NCBI GenBank assembly: GCA_902595145.1
Contig: CACJOU010000011.1
Coordinates: 1-36,092, forward strand
From: an uncultured SAR116 cluster alpha proteobacterium
GTDB taxonomy: Bacteria > Pseudomonadota > Alphaproteobacteria > Puniceispirillales > Marisalimonadaceae
Length of the DNA stretch: 36,092 nt
Reading direction: 5' to 3'
Shown: positions 7,888-16,817 of the stretch, in pieces
Position numbering within the stretch: position 1 is the first letter of the stretch
Layout: every line of letters starts with the position of its first letter
Translations under genes and position numbers: made by a program
The notes under the pieces: model-generated
Seen by the model: the letters and a program-made list of their open reading frames with translations, nothing else
Told to the model about the DNA's origin: nothing
Database searches by the model: none

Positions 7888-9042
7888 ATGAAAATAAAGA
7901 TAATTGATGTTAAAGTCCATGTTATTAAATCATCATTAGATGTACCTTTTGCATTTTCTCAAGGATGGGTAAATGTAAGGTCTGCGACACTCGTAGAAAT
8001 AAAAACAAACTCAGGTTTAGTTGGCTGGGGGGAAGCCTTTTGTCAAGGATTAGAACCTCCCGAAATCTCGGCAGCTGTAATTGAAAATGCTCTAAAGCCT
8101 ATTTTATTAGATCAGTCCCCATTAAATATCGAAGTCCTGTGGCACAAAATGTACAATTCTACAAGAGATTATGGAAGAAAAGGATCTGTAGTATCTGGCA
8201 TAAGTGCAGTGGATATAGCATTATGGGATATTGCAGGCAAATATTACGACCAACCTGTATATCAATTATTAGGAGGTGCATTTAGAAAAAAAATTAAACC
8301 TTATGCAACGGGTTTTTACAGAATAAAAGGTAAAGGTGAAGCAAGCAGATTAGCAGAAGAAGCTTTATCTCACTTCGAAAATGGTTTTGATCATATGAAG
8401 GTTAAACTTGGTTTTGGAATAGACGACGACCTGAAGTGTATGGAAAGTATCGGTCATGCTCTGAAAAATAAAAATGTTACTCTTATGATTGATACTAATC
8501 ACGCTTATGGAAGATCTGAGGCACTGACATTAGGAAAAAACTTACAGAGTTATAAATTACGCTGGTATGAAGAACCAGTTGTTCCTGAGGATATTAAAGG
8601 TTATGCAGAATTGAGATCTAAGTTAGACATTCCTATTGCAGGAGGTGAGAATGAGCATACTCTATTTGGATTTAAATCACTTTTCGAAAATAATGCAATT
8701 GACATTGCACAACCTGATATTGGGTCATGTGGCGGTATAACAGGAGCAAAACATATTATTAATTTAGCACATAGTTTTGGTGTAGAGGTTAATCCTCATG
8801 TATGGGGTTCAGCAATTGCTCAAGCAGCATCTATTCAAGTTATTGCCTCAATTCCAGTAACCCATTTTTCAATTTTTGCTAGAGAGCCTATTTTTGAATA
8901 TGATCAATCAAGTCATCCCTTTAGAAGAGAATTACTTTCAAAACCCTTTGAGCTTGTGAATGGCATGATAAATATTCCAGACAATAAAGGTTTAGGAATT
9001 GAAGTAAATCTAGAAACTATTAAAAAATTCAAAACTAATTGA
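7888..9042 (+). CDS. Mandelate racemase-subgroup enolase superfamily enzyme
   Basis: A 384-residue enolase-superfamily protein with an N-terminal capping domain and a beta/alpha barrel. All seven residues of the mandelate racemase active site are found at a constant offset of +7 from the mandelate racemase numbering: Lys171 and Lys173 (MKVKLG), Asp202 (MIDTNHA), Glu228 (WYEEP), Glu254 (GGENEH), Asp277 (AQPDIG) and His304 (NPHVWG). So Mg2+ binding and both base catalysts (KxK and the His-Asp dyad) are intact. Members racemise mandelate or dehydrate acid sugars such as galactarate or gluconate; which applies here cannot be read off. GGAGG lies 7 nt before the ATG. Its TGA overlaps a TTG of the hydrolase gene, indicating coupling. 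Confidence 0.88.
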   Translation: MKIKIIDVKVHVIKSSLDVPFAFSQGWVNVRSATLVEIKTNSGLVGWGEAFCQGLEPPEISAAVIENALKPILLDQSPLNIEVLWHKMYNSTRDYGRKGSVVSGISAVDIALWDIAGKYYDQPVYQLLGGAFRKKIKPYATGFYRIKGKGEASRLAEEALSHFENGFDHMKVKLGFGIDDDLKCMESIGHALKNKNVTLMIDTNHAYGRSEALTLGKNLQSYKLRWYEEPVVPEDIKGYAELRSKLDIPIAGGENEHTLFGFKSLFENNAIDIAQPDIGSCGGITGAKHIINLAHSFGVEVNPHVWGSAIAQAASIQVIASIPVTHFSIFAREPIFEYDQSSHPFRRELLSKPFELVNGMINIPDNKGLGIEVNLETIKKFKTN

Positions 9043-10163
9043 AACAAATCATGATTGAACATTTAGACCCAATAATCAAATCACATAATGTAGAAATCTC
9101 AAATGGTCTCAATGTTCATTATTTAGAAGCAAATTCAAACAAATCTCAAAAACCAACGGCTCTTCTTCTGCATGGGTTTCCCGAATTAAGTTTTAGTTGG
9201 AGAAAAATTATACCTTTATTAGCTGCTGAAGGTTTTAGGGTTATTGCTCCTGATATGAGAGGATATGGCCAAACCTCAGGTGGGGGAAAAGAATTTCATG
9301 CCGACATATCTGAATATAGATTATTAAACTTAAGCACAGATATAATAAGTCTTATGAGTTCTTTAAATCTTGATACAATTGATTTATTGGTTGGACATGA
9401 TGCAGGTTCATCAGTTGCTGCAGTGTCAGCTATAATCAGACCAGACATCTTTAAATCTTTAGTTATGATGAGTGCTCCATACGCTGGAACTCCAAATATA
9501 AATAGAAGTTTGACATATGAAGATCCTATTCACAAAGAATTAGAAAAATTAGACCCTCCCAGAAAACACTACCAATGGTATTATTCTACAATTGAAGCCA
9601 ACAAAGATATGCACTTAGAAAAAAAAGAACTACATAAATTTTTAAGAGCTTACTATCACATGAAAAGTGCAGACTGGAAAAAGAACGTTCCTTACAATTT
9701 GAATTCTTGGAATGCGGAAAACTTAGCTAAAATGCCAGAGTATTACATTATGCACCTTAACGAGGATATGGTCCAAAGTGTAATGCCGCACTATCCACAG
9801 TCAAATTGTTATGAAAATTGGTTAAATGATCAAGAATTAGAAGTTTACACCAACAGCTTTTTGAAAAATAGTTTTCAACCTGCATTAAACTGGTATAGGT
9901 GCATGACCTCAAATAATCTTAATAGTGATTTAAGAATTTTTTCTGGTAAAAAGATTGAAGTTCCATCTTGTTTTATTGCAGGTGAAAAAGATTGGGGTAT
10001 TTACCAAAAACCGGGAGCATTAGAAATAATGGAAAATAATTTATGTTTGCATTATAAGGGCAGACATATTATCCAGAATGCTGGACATTGGGTTCAACAA
10101 GAAAATCATGTCGATGTAGCAAAAACTTTAATAGATTTTTTTAAAAATAATAATTTATTTTAG
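9039..10163 (+). CDS. Alpha/beta hydrolase, epoxide hydrolase/haloacid dehalogenase type
   Basis: A 374-residue alpha/beta hydrolase. Oxyanion motif HGFPE (45-49), nucleophile elbow VGHDAGSS with Asp121, acid Asp318 in AGEKDWG and base His350 in NAGHWVQQE. The nucleophile is Asp, which in this fold points to epoxide hydrolases and (fluoro/halo)acetate dehalogenases rather than esterases. Residue numbers use the TTG at 9039, whose TTGA overlaps the previous stop; an ATG at 9051 is an equally good start and subtracts four. The cap region (about 150-290) is long and contains several Tyr and Trp residues, which suits epoxide opening. It is co-transcribed with the racemase-type enzyme before it and the EamA transporter after it, so it probably acts on the same organic acid. 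Confidence 0.85.
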   Translation: MKQIMIEHLDPIIKSHNVEISNGLNVHYLEANSNKSQKPTALLLHGFPELSFSWRKIIPLLAAEGFRVIAPDMRGYGQTSGGGKEFHADISEYRLLNLSTDIISLMSSLNLDTIDLLVGHDAGSSVAAVSAIIRPDIFKSLVMMSAPYAGTPNINRSLTYEDPIHKELEKLDPPRKHYQWYYSTIEANKDMHLEKKELHKFLRAYYHMKSADWKKNVPYNLNSWNAENLAKMPEYYIMHLNEDMVQSVMPHYPQSNCYENWLNDQELEVYTNSFLKNSFQPALNWYRCMTSNNLNSDLRIFSGKKIEVPSCFIAGEKDWGIYQKPGALEIMENNLCLHYKGRHIIQNAGHWVQQENHVDVAKTLIDFFKNNNLF

Positions 10164-10171
10164 GAATTATT

Positions 10172-11065
10172 TTGAACTTCTCTTTATCTGGAAATCTTTT
10201 TAAGGGAATTGGAATAGCTACTATTGGTGCATTAGTTTTATCTCCAGACACCTTGTTTATGAGATGGTCTGAAATGGACGCATGGTCAATGCTTACGTGG
10301 CGAGGCTTTGAAATGGGATTAATGCTCATCTTATTTTCTAGCTGTTTTGGAATTTATAGAAAAAATTTTAAAAAAGTTTTTTCAAGAGTTGGTATCTGGA
10401 TAATTTTATCTCAGATATTAAGTTCTATATTTTTCACGTATGGTGTTGCTGAAACTTCAGTATCGTTAATTTTATTTTGTCTAGCAACCTCTCCAATATT
10501 TGCCTCTATATTTTCAATTTTTATTCTCAAAGAAAAAACAACATCTTCGACATGGATAACTGCATTTTTTGCATTGATTGGTGTTGGGATTTCTGTGGCA
10601 AATGGTGAAAATGTTTTAAATGCACCTCAGGGTAGCGTTTTCATTGGGACGGTATGCGGAATAGGAGCTGCAGCCACATTAGGCTTGAGTTTAGTATTTT
10701 TGAGAAGCAAACCTGATATACCAGCTATGACTGTTACTGGATTGAGTTCTTTTGGCTATGGTATAATTGGGTTATTTATTGTATCTCCAGATCTTCTTTT
10801 TAAAGGGGATATAATAGCAATTTCTTTATCTGGATTAATAATCCTTCCAATATCTTTTGCATGCTTAACTTTTGCAACAAGGTATACACAAGCTTCAAAT
10901 ATTGGACTTTTAATGCTTTTAGAAACCTCTCTGGGTCCATTTTGGGTATGGCTTGGCACAAATGAAACTCCAAATATCTATATGATAGTTGGTGGAGTTA
11001 TAGTTATTTTTAGTCTTGCTTGGTATATTTTAGTAGATCAAATAAAAATTTCTTTTTCCAAATAA
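10172..11065 (+). CDS. EamA/DMT family transporter
   Basis: A 297-residue membrane protein with about ten hydrophobic helices in two repeated halves, as in EamA (10-TMS drug/metabolite) permeases. Typical features are the end of the first half, ATSPIFASIFSIFILKEKTTSSTWITAFFALIGVGISV (about 109-146), and its counterpart in the second half, LLMLLETSLGPFWVWLGTNETPNIYMIVGGVIVIFSLAWYIL. Substrates are metabolites, amino acids or drugs, usually exported; the substrate here is unknown. It starts at TTG (10172), 8 bp after the hydrolase gene, and is the last gene of that unit. It ends directly at an 11-bp inverted repeat that probably terminates transcription. Confidence 0.88.
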   Translation: MNFSLSGNLFKGIGIATIGALVLSPDTLFMRWSEMDAWSMLTWRGFEMGLMLILFSSCFGIYRKNFKKVFSRVGIWIILSQILSSIFFTYGVAETSVSLILFCLATSPIFASIFSIFILKEKTTSSTWITAFFALIGVGISVANGENVLNAPQGSVFIGTVCGIGAAATLGLSLVFLRSKPDIPAMTVTGLSSFGYGIIGLFIVSPDLLFKGDIIAISLSGLIILPISFACLTFATRYTQASNIGLLMLLETSLGPFWVWLGTNETPNIYMIVGGVIVIFSLAWYILVDQIKISFSK

Positions 11066-11091
11066 TTTGATTTATATAAAATTTGGAAAAA
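11053..11091. terminator. Probable bidirectional terminator between convergent genes
   Basis: A perfect 11-bp inverted repeat, TTTTTCCAAAT (11053-11063) and ATTTGGAAAAA (11081-11091), with a 17-nt loop, sits exactly between the convergent EamA gene (its stop lies in the left arm) and the HIT gene (its stop begins at 11092). T-rich sequence follows on both strands. The stem has only two G-C pairs, so it is weaker than a textbook terminator. Confidence 0.5.
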
Positions 11092-11493
11092 TTATTTTGA
11101 AAATTGATGTATTAACTTTGATCTATTTGATTTAGATTTTTCATCAAGTTTGTTTTTAAAATTGTATCCCCAAACAGGACCAGGCCAAGCTGGGTCACTT
11201 TTTTTTCTTAAAACCAAATGTAAATGAAGTTGAGATACTACATTTCCTAACATACCAATATTTGTCTTATAGTATCTTCCTTTAGATTTAAGATAGTCAC
11301 CTAGTTCAATTGCAAAATTTAATAAATAATTTCTATCTTTTATCTCTAATTCATATAACTCTGTTAAGTTTGATTTTTTTGGAATTAGGATCACCCAAAA
11401 AACTTCACTTATGTCCATTAATCTTATTTGAAAATCATTATTTTCCTTAACTAGAAAACTATCCTGTTCTATTCTATTATCTAATTTAAACAT
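11092..11493 (-). CDS. HIT-domain protein with QxHxH motif
   Basis: A 133-residue protein of the histidine-triad superfamily. The motif region reads SQLHLHLVLRKKSDPAWPGPVWG: the first His of HxHxH is replaced by Gln (Gln88), while the presumed nucleophile His90 and His92 are kept. I recall the same QLHxH version followed by DPAWPGPVWG in many alphaproteobacterial HIT proteins, so it is a subfamily feature rather than a mutation. HIT enzymes hydrolyse or transfer nucleotides from nucleotide conjugates; the substrate is unknown. The gene is single, convergent with the EamA gene and divergent from the carbamoylase gene 83 bp away. Confidence 0.82.
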   Translation of the reverse strand: MFKLDNRIEQDSFLVKENNDFQIRLMDISEVFWVILIPKKSNLTELYELEIKDRNYLLNFAIELGDYLKSKGRYYKTNIGMLGNVVSQLHLHLVLRKKSDPAWPGPVWGYNFKNKLDEKSKSNRSKLIHQFSK

Positions 11494-11576
11494 TTCTATT
11501 TCCTAATAAATTGATTAATTTTTATATTATTACGATTTATTAAGTTAATAAAGATTTCAAATTAAGGGAAAATCCA

Positions 11577-12815
11577 ATGGTTAAAGAAACAAATATTTCA
11601 ATTAATGAGAATAGGTTATGGGATAGTTTGATGGAAATGGCAAAAATTGGTCCCGGAATAGCAGGAGGAAATAATAGACAAACTGTTACTTTCGAGGATG
11701 GTGAAGCTAGAAAACTTTTACAGAAATGGGCTTCAGAATCAGGTATGTCAATGAAAGTTGATGAACTTGGATCTATGTTTTTAAAGAGAGAAGGAACAGA
11801 AAATGACGCTCTTCCTGTTGTTATAGGAAGTCATTTGGATACTCAGCCAACAGGTGGCAAGTATGATGGTGTTCTTGGTGTTCTAGCAGGTCTAGAAGTT
11901 GTCAGAACTCTTAATGATTTAAATATAAAAACAAAAAGACCTATTTTAGTTGTTAATTGGACAAACGAAGAAGGATCACGTTTTCCTCCCGCAATGATGG
12001 CTTCAGCCGGTTATGCCGGTATATATGATACTAAGACTTTACTTGCCGCAACTGATTATGAAGGAAATATTTTTGGTGAAGAACTTGATAAAATTGGATG
12101 GAAAGGAACTGAACCAGTTGGTAAAGAAAAGTTTCATTGTTATTATGAACTTCATATTGAACAAGGTCCAATACTTGAAAATGAAAATATAGACATTGGA
12201 GTAGTTACTCACGGCCAGGGATTAAAATGGTTAGAAGTAAAACTTACCGGAGTTGAACAACATACTGGCACAACTCCAATGAACATAAGGAAAGATACGG
12301 CACTAGCTTTATCAGAAATTGTTTTAACTGTTAATAAAGTTGCAAACAATAACCAACCTAATGCACTGGGCAGTGTAGGTCACATTGAAGTATCACCTAA
12401 TTCGAGAAATGTGATTGCTGGTCAAACTATATTTACAATAGACATTAGATCTCCTGAAATAAACAAACTTAATGATATGGAAAAAGAAATAAAGTCATCT
12501 GCAGAGAAAATTTGTAAAAAATATAAAGTAAATCTTCAAATGGAACAAATTGGTGGATTTGATCCCGTAACCTTTGACAAACTTTGTCTTGAAAACATTA
12601 GAGATAGTGCCAAAAAATTTGGATATTCTTATAAAGATATTGTTTCAGGTGCCGGCCACGATGCATGTTGGATTAATACTGTCGTACCGTCTGCTATGAT
12701 AATGTGTCCCTGCATAGATGGTTTAAGTCATAATGAAGCTGAGGAGATAAAACCTGAATGGGCATACTCAAGTACAAACGTTTTACTTCATTCTGCTATT
12801 GCATCTGCTTCGTAA
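11577..12815 (+). CDS. M20-family N-carbamoyl-L-amino acid hydrolase / allantoate amidohydrolase
   Basis: A 412-residue Zn-dependent amidase of the hydantoinase/carbamoylase branch of the M20 family. Metal-site motifs are GSHLDTQPTGGKYDG (84-98; His86, then Asp97), NWTNEEGSRF (Glu pair, about 130-139), ELHIEQGP (His) and the C-terminal AGHDACW with a His. The dimerisation (lid) domain lies between about 210 and 325. Enzymes of this group release NH3 and CO2 from N-carbamoyl amino acids, ureidoglycine or allantoate, or hydrolyse beta-ureidopropionate in pyrimidine degradation; sequence alone does not choose. The ATG is preceded by AAGGGAAAA about 9 nt upstream. It stands alone, convergent with edd at 10 bp. 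Confidence 0.88.
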   Translation: MVKETNISINENRLWDSLMEMAKIGPGIAGGNNRQTVTFEDGEARKLLQKWASESGMSMKVDELGSMFLKREGTENDALPVVIGSHLDTQPTGGKYDGVLGVLAGLEVVRTLNDLNIKTKRPILVVNWTNEEGSRFPPAMMASAGYAGIYDTKTLLAATDYEGNIFGEELDKIGWKGTEPVGKEKFHCYYELHIEQGPILENENIDIGVVTHGQGLKWLEVKLTGVEQHTGTTPMNIRKDTALALSEIVLTVNKVANNNQPNALGSVGHIEVSPNSRNVIAGQTIFTIDIRSPEINKLNDMEKEIKSSAEKICKKYKVNLQMEQIGGFDPVTFDKLCLENIRDSAKKFGYSYKDIVSGAGHDACWINTVVPSAMIMCPCIDGLSHNEAEEIKPEWAYSSTNVLLHSAIASAS

Positions 12816-12824
12816 AATCCAAAA

Positions 12825-14642
12825 TTAATTATTAATTAAATTTAAGCCTGCACCATTTTCAGCGCCAGTTGCATTACTTCTTAACAAAGAAAATAAATTT
12901 CTACCAAAATTTAAGTTTTTATTCTTTTCTGACGTTATTATTTTTCTTTTTGAAATATCTTCGTTTACATTAATTTTTCCATTACTTGCATCAATTTCTA
13001 TTTCATCTCCATCTTGAATTTTAGCTATTATACCACCGTCAATTGCTTCAGGTGTAATGTGGATTGCAGAAGGAACTTTTCCTGAGGCACCAGACATTCT
13101 GCCATCAGTAATCAAAGCTACTTTAAAACCCATATCTTGTATGTTAGAAAGAATAGGTGTAAGTGCGTGTAATTCAGGCATTCCGTTAGCTTTTGGTCCT
13201 TGAAATTTTACTACAACTATTACATCCCGGTTCAGAATACCTTTATTATAGGCTATTTTAACGTCTTCTTGATTATCGAATACCATAGCAGGTGCAGTAA
13301 TATTATAATGCTCAGGTTTTACAGCAGATATTTTAATAACTCCTTTACCTAGATTACCTTTCAATATTTTTAATCCACCATTTTTTTGATGTGGATCTTT
13401 AACGGTTCTTAAAATATTATCATCATATGATTTTGATTTTTCTTTATTCCAAATTAATTTAGCATCTTTTAAAGTTGCCTCTGAAATATAATCAAATAAA
13501 TTTTCGCCCCAAATTGTTTTAGCAGATCCATCCAATAAACCTTCATCTAATAGCTCTCCAATTATAAAACTCATACCTCCAGCTGCATGAAATTGATTTA
13601 TATCTGCACTACCATTTGGATATACCTTTGCCAATAAGGGGGTGATTTCTGATAAATCCTCAAAATCTTCCCACAATAATTTTATGCCTGCAGCTGCAGC
13701 CATAGCTGGGAGATGTAATGTATGATTGGTTGATCCACCAGTTGCAAGTAAGCCAATAATAGCATTAACAAAACTTCTTTCATCTATAGTTTTTCCAATT
13801 GGCCTTACATCATTGTTCTTTCTTGAGATTGAAATTGCTTGTTGCGTTGCGGCAATATTGTATGCATGTCTTAAATCACTATGAGGATGGATAAAAGCGG
13901 CACCAGGTAAATGTAAGCCCATAATTTCCATCAGCATTTGATTAGAATTTGCAGTTCCATAAAATGTACAAGTCCCCTCTCCATGGTATGCTGAAGTTTC
14001 TGCTTTTAGTAATTCTGCTCTAGATACCTCACCTTTAGCAAAAGCTTTTCTTACTCGAGCTTTTTCTTCATTAGGAATTCCAGATGACATTGGTCCAGCT
14101 GGAATGAAAATAATTGGCAAATGTCCAAAAGAAAGAGCTCCAATAAAAAGTCCAGGTACAATTTTATCACAAACACCTAAACATAATGCTGCATCATAAA
14201 CCCCATGACTTAATGAAACTGCCGTCGACATTGCAATTACATCTCTTGACATAAGAGATAGTTCCATCGCAGGTCTGCCTTGTGTAATACCGTCACACAT
14301 CGCTGGCACACCGCCAGCCATCTGGGCAGTGGCACCAAATTGATTTGCTGCAGCTTTGATTATTTTTGGAAAATTTTCTAACGGTTTATGAGCAGAAAGC
14401 ATATCATTATAAGCTGATACAATGCCAATATTTGGTTTAGTATTGAGTAAAATTGAGTCTTTTTCTGTTGAAGGTGATCCAGCCACCACATGTGCCATGT
14501 TAGAACATGATATTGAACCTCTATCGTTATCATTATCATCTTCCATAGCAACAACATTATCCAAATATTGTTTTCTATAATATTTACTTCTATCTTTTAT
14601 TCTATTGGTTACTTCAATGATTTTACTATTTAATTTAGTCAT
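12825..14642 (-). CDS. edd: 6-phosphogluconate dehydratase
   Basis: Edd dehydrates 6-phosphogluconate to 2-keto-3-deoxy-6-phosphogluconate (KDPG) in the Entner-Doudoroff pathway. The 605-residue length separates it from the shorter IlvD dihydroxyacid dehydratases, which belong to the same family. The three expected iron-sulfur ligands are visible: Cys116 in PAMCDGITQG, Cys158 in LGVCDKIVPG and Cys225 in GTCTFYGT. The central ATGGSTNHTLHLPAMA and C-terminal DGRMSGASGKVPSAIH segments are also present. Its 5' end overlaps the end of pgl by 8 bp, so translation is coupled. The next pathway enzyme, KDPG aldolase (eda), is not in this window. Confidence 0.95.
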   Translation of the reverse strand: MTKLNSKIIEVTNRIKDRSKYYRKQYLDNVVAMEDDNDNDRGSISCSNMAHVVAGSPSTEKDSILLNTKPNIGIVSAYNDMLSAHKPLENFPKIIKAAANQFGATAQMAGGVPAMCDGITQGRPAMELSLMSRDVIAMSTAVSLSHGVYDAALCLGVCDKIVPGLFIGALSFGHLPIIFIPAGPMSSGIPNEEKARVRKAFAKGEVSRAELLKAETSAYHGEGTCTFYGTANSNQMLMEIMGLHLPGAAFIHPHSDLRHAYNIAATQQAISISRKNNDVRPIGKTIDERSFVNAIIGLLATGGSTNHTLHLPAMAAAAGIKLLWEDFEDLSEITPLLAKVYPNGSADINQFHAAGGMSFIIGELLDEGLLDGSAKTIWGENLFDYISEATLKDAKLIWNKEKSKSYDDNILRTVKDPHQKNGGLKILKGNLGKGVIKISAVKPEHYNITAPAMVFDNQEDVKIAYNKGILNRDVIVVVKFQGPKANGMPELHALTPILSNIQDMGFKVALITDGRMSGASGKVPSAIHITPEAIDGGIIAKIQDGDEIEIDASNGKINVNEDISKRKIITSEKNKNLNFGRNLFSLLRSNATGAENGAGLNLINN

Positions 14643-15252
14643 TTGCTTTCTCTATAAAAAAATCTCTATTTCTATTTTTAATTAAATGATGAATTGGTAA
14701 TTTCTGTTCTTGTTTAGCTTTCTCAAAAATATTTTGCTTAGCTTTTCCTTTAACTAATAAAATTATGTTTAAACTTTCCATTATCAAAGATAAATTCATA
14801 GTTATTCTTGGTATTAATGGATTACCTTTAGGTGGTGTTGTTAAAATTTTTGGACTTGCATTTATATCAAATGCTTCATATTGGTTTATCATATCAGGAA
14901 ATAAAGAAGCAAAATGTCCATCTTCACCCATACCAAGTAGAGTTACATCAAAAGGTTTTTTGAATTTTGTATTTGATAAAAAGTTTTCTGTAAGAGGAAA
15001 GAAATTAATATTTTTAGCTTTATTTTTTATGAAATGATTATGTAATAATTTTTGGTTACTGTCTCTATGATCAGGGTCAACTAATCTATCATCTACTAAT
15101 GTTAGAAAAACTTTCGACCAGGATATATCAATATTTGATAATTCTTCATAAATACTAATTGGACTAGATCCACCAGATACTACTAAACTGGCAGACCCTT
15201 CATTTTCTATAGAAGAATTTAATCTATCAGAAATTAAATTAACAATACTCAT
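14635..15252 (-). CDS. pgl: 6-phosphogluconolactonase (DevB type)
   Basis: Pgl hydrolyses 6-phosphogluconolactone to 6-phosphogluconate. This 205-residue protein belongs to the glucosamine-6-phosphate isomerase-like fold: phosphate-binding VVSGGSSPISIYEEL (23-37), the VDDRLVDPDHRDSNQKLL segment (about 53-70) and LLGMGEDGHFASLFP (about 105-119) with the catalytic-site His. It is a little shorter than usual (about 220-240), with the N-terminal strand trimmed, but no motif is missing. It lies 2 bp after zwf and overlaps edd by 8 bp, so the three consecutive steps from glucose-6-phosphate are made from one message. Confidence 0.92.
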   Translation of the reverse strand: MSIVNLISDRLNSSIENEGSASLVVSGGSSPISIYEELSNIDISWSKVFLTLVDDRLVDPDHRDSNQKLLHNHFIKNKAKNINFFPLTENFLSNTKFKKPFDVTLLGMGEDGHFASLFPDMINQYEAFDINASPKILTTPPKGNPLIPRITMNLSLIMESLNIILLVKGKAKQNIFEKAKQEQKLPIHHLIKNRNRDFFIEKAND

Positions 15253-15254
15253 TA

Positions 15255-16691
15255 TTATTCATCTTTTGGATCAAGCCATTGGCGTCCATCTAACGTTAAT
15301 ATTTTATCCTCTGGTCCCATAGTTCCAGTCCTATATAATTGAGGGTCTTGTTTTTTCACTAATTTTACAATCGGATCAATATAATCCCATGCTGCTAAAA
15401 CTTCATCAGATCTCATAAAAAGTGTTTGATTACCTCTAACAACATCCATTAAAAGCCTCTCGTAAGCATCGGGTAGTCTATCAGCAAAAGTATCACCAAA
15501 GGACAAATTGAGTTCTGAAGGGAAAAAGCGCATACCACCTGGGCCAGGTGCTTTTGAAGTTAATTTTAGTTTAAGGCCTTCTTCGGGCTGTACTCTTATT
15601 ATAAGTCTATTGGGTTCGTCATGAGCATCTGTTGTAAATTTAGAAAAAATATCATGTGGTTTATTTTTAAAGGTAATAATTATTTCACTTGCTCTAGTAG
15701 ATAATTTTTTACCAGTTCTGATGTAAAATGGAACTCCAGCCCATCTCCAATTATTTATTACAACTTTTAAAGATACAAAAGTTTCTGTATTTGAGTTTTC
15801 TCCTAATTCATCTGAAAAACTTCTATATTGGCCTGTCTGAATTTCTTCTTCTGTAATTGGTTTGAGAGCTTTTAAAACTCTTAATTTCTCGTCTCTAAGT
15901 TGATCTGCTTCATAAAATGAAGGCGGTTCCATAGCTATCAAACATACAAGTTGTAAGAGATGATTTTGTAACATATCTCTTATTGCACCATATTCATTAT
16001 AATAAGAAATTCTATCTTCAACACCAACTGTCTCAGAAACTGTAATTTGAACATTGTCTACATTTTTATTGTTCCATTGATTTTCGAAAAATGTATTAGC
16101 AAACCTTAAAGCCATCAAATTTTGAACTGTTTCTTTACCTAAATAATGATCTATTCTATAGATTTGACTTTCTTTAAAAACACTTGATATTTCATTGTTA
16201 ATTTGTATGGCTGTTGATTTATTTTTGCCAATTGGTTTTTCAATTACAAGCCTACTTTGAGGAACATTTAAACCAGAGTCTCTAATGAACCTACAACTAT
16301 TACCAAATAAGCTAGACGCTATTGCTAAGTAAAATATTATGGGTCTATTTGGGTCAAATTTTTCTTTTAAAATTTTGACTAATTCAAGATGACCATTACC
16401 AGAAACAACATCTAGCTCAACAAATTTTATAATATTTAAAAAATCATCCCAAATTTTTTCATTATCAATAACTTTTTTTATAGCTTCATCACATTTAAAT
16501 TTTAATCCCGAAAAAAAATCACCCTTGGATTTTATTTCTTTATCGCACAAAATTATATTTGAATTTTCATCAATCTGCTTATCTAAAAATCTCCAAAATA
16601 AAGCTGGTAATATTTTATTTTTAGAGAGATTTCCTGTCCCACCAACGATTATGAATTCACTTGGAACGATGTTAGATTTATCTGATACCAT
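15255..16691 (-). CDS. zwf: Glucose-6-phosphate 1-dehydrogenase
   Basis: Zwf oxidises glucose-6-phosphate to the lactone with NAD(P)+. The 478-residue protein has the dinucleotide loop GGTGNLSKNKILPALF (17-32), EKPIGK (161-166) and the substrate/catalytic signature RIDHYLGKE (179-187), containing the Asp-His pair. The C-terminal domain has RTGKKLSTRASEI and PDAYERLLMDVVRG, both typical. The dinucleotide loop has Asn-Leu-Ser where many Zwf have Asp-Leu-Ala. It is the first gene of the Entner-Doudoroff operon, followed by pgl after 2 bp, and is divergent from the YihU-like reductase gene over a 126-bp AT-rich region with an inverted repeat. Confidence 0.95.
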   Translation of the reverse strand: MVSDKSNIVPSEFIIVGGTGNLSKNKILPALFWRFLDKQIDENSNIILCDKEIKSKGDFFSGLKFKCDEAIKKVIDNEKIWDDFLNIIKFVELDVVSGNGHLELVKILKEKFDPNRPIIFYLAIASSLFGNSCRFIRDSGLNVPQSRLVIEKPIGKNKSTAIQINNEISSVFKESQIYRIDHYLGKETVQNLMALRFANTFFENQWNNKNVDNVQITVSETVGVEDRISYYNEYGAIRDMLQNHLLQLVCLIAMEPPSFYEADQLRDEKLRVLKALKPITEEEIQTGQYRSFSDELGENSNTETFVSLKVVINNWRWAGVPFYIRTGKKLSTRASEIIITFKNKPHDIFSKFTTDAHDEPNRLIIRVQPEEGLKLKLTSKAPGPGGMRFFPSELNLSFGDTFADRLPDAYERLLMDVVRGNQTLFMRSDEVLAAWDYIDPIVKLVKKQDPQLYRTGTMGPEDKILTLDGRQWLDPKDE

Positions 16692-16730
16692 GATACAACT
16701 TTTATTTACTCTAAAATAATTAATAAATAC

Positions 16731-16770
16731 CTTAAATATTATAAATAATTGTAAATTAATATTATTTAAG
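16731..16770. repeat. Inverted repeat between divergent zwf and reductase genes
   Basis: CTTAAATA (16731-16738) and TATTTAAG (16763-16770) form an 8-bp inverted repeat in the 126-bp gap between zwf (minus) and the YihU-like gene (plus). The position suits an operator for a regulator of either gene. The complete TTGTAATTNAATTACAA-type palindrome bound by HexR-like regulators is not seen, only the half TTGTAAATTAA (16749-16759). In DNA this AT-rich the repeat may be chance. Confidence 0.22.
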
Positions 16771-16817
16771 TTTAATGTTGATTAAATAATTAGCAATAAG
16801 TTAGGGAGAAGTATTTT

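Noticed and set aside
16749-16765. HexR-type operator upstream of zwf
   Set aside because: Only one half of the palindrome (TTGTAAATTAA) is present; the mirrored half TTACAA is missing.
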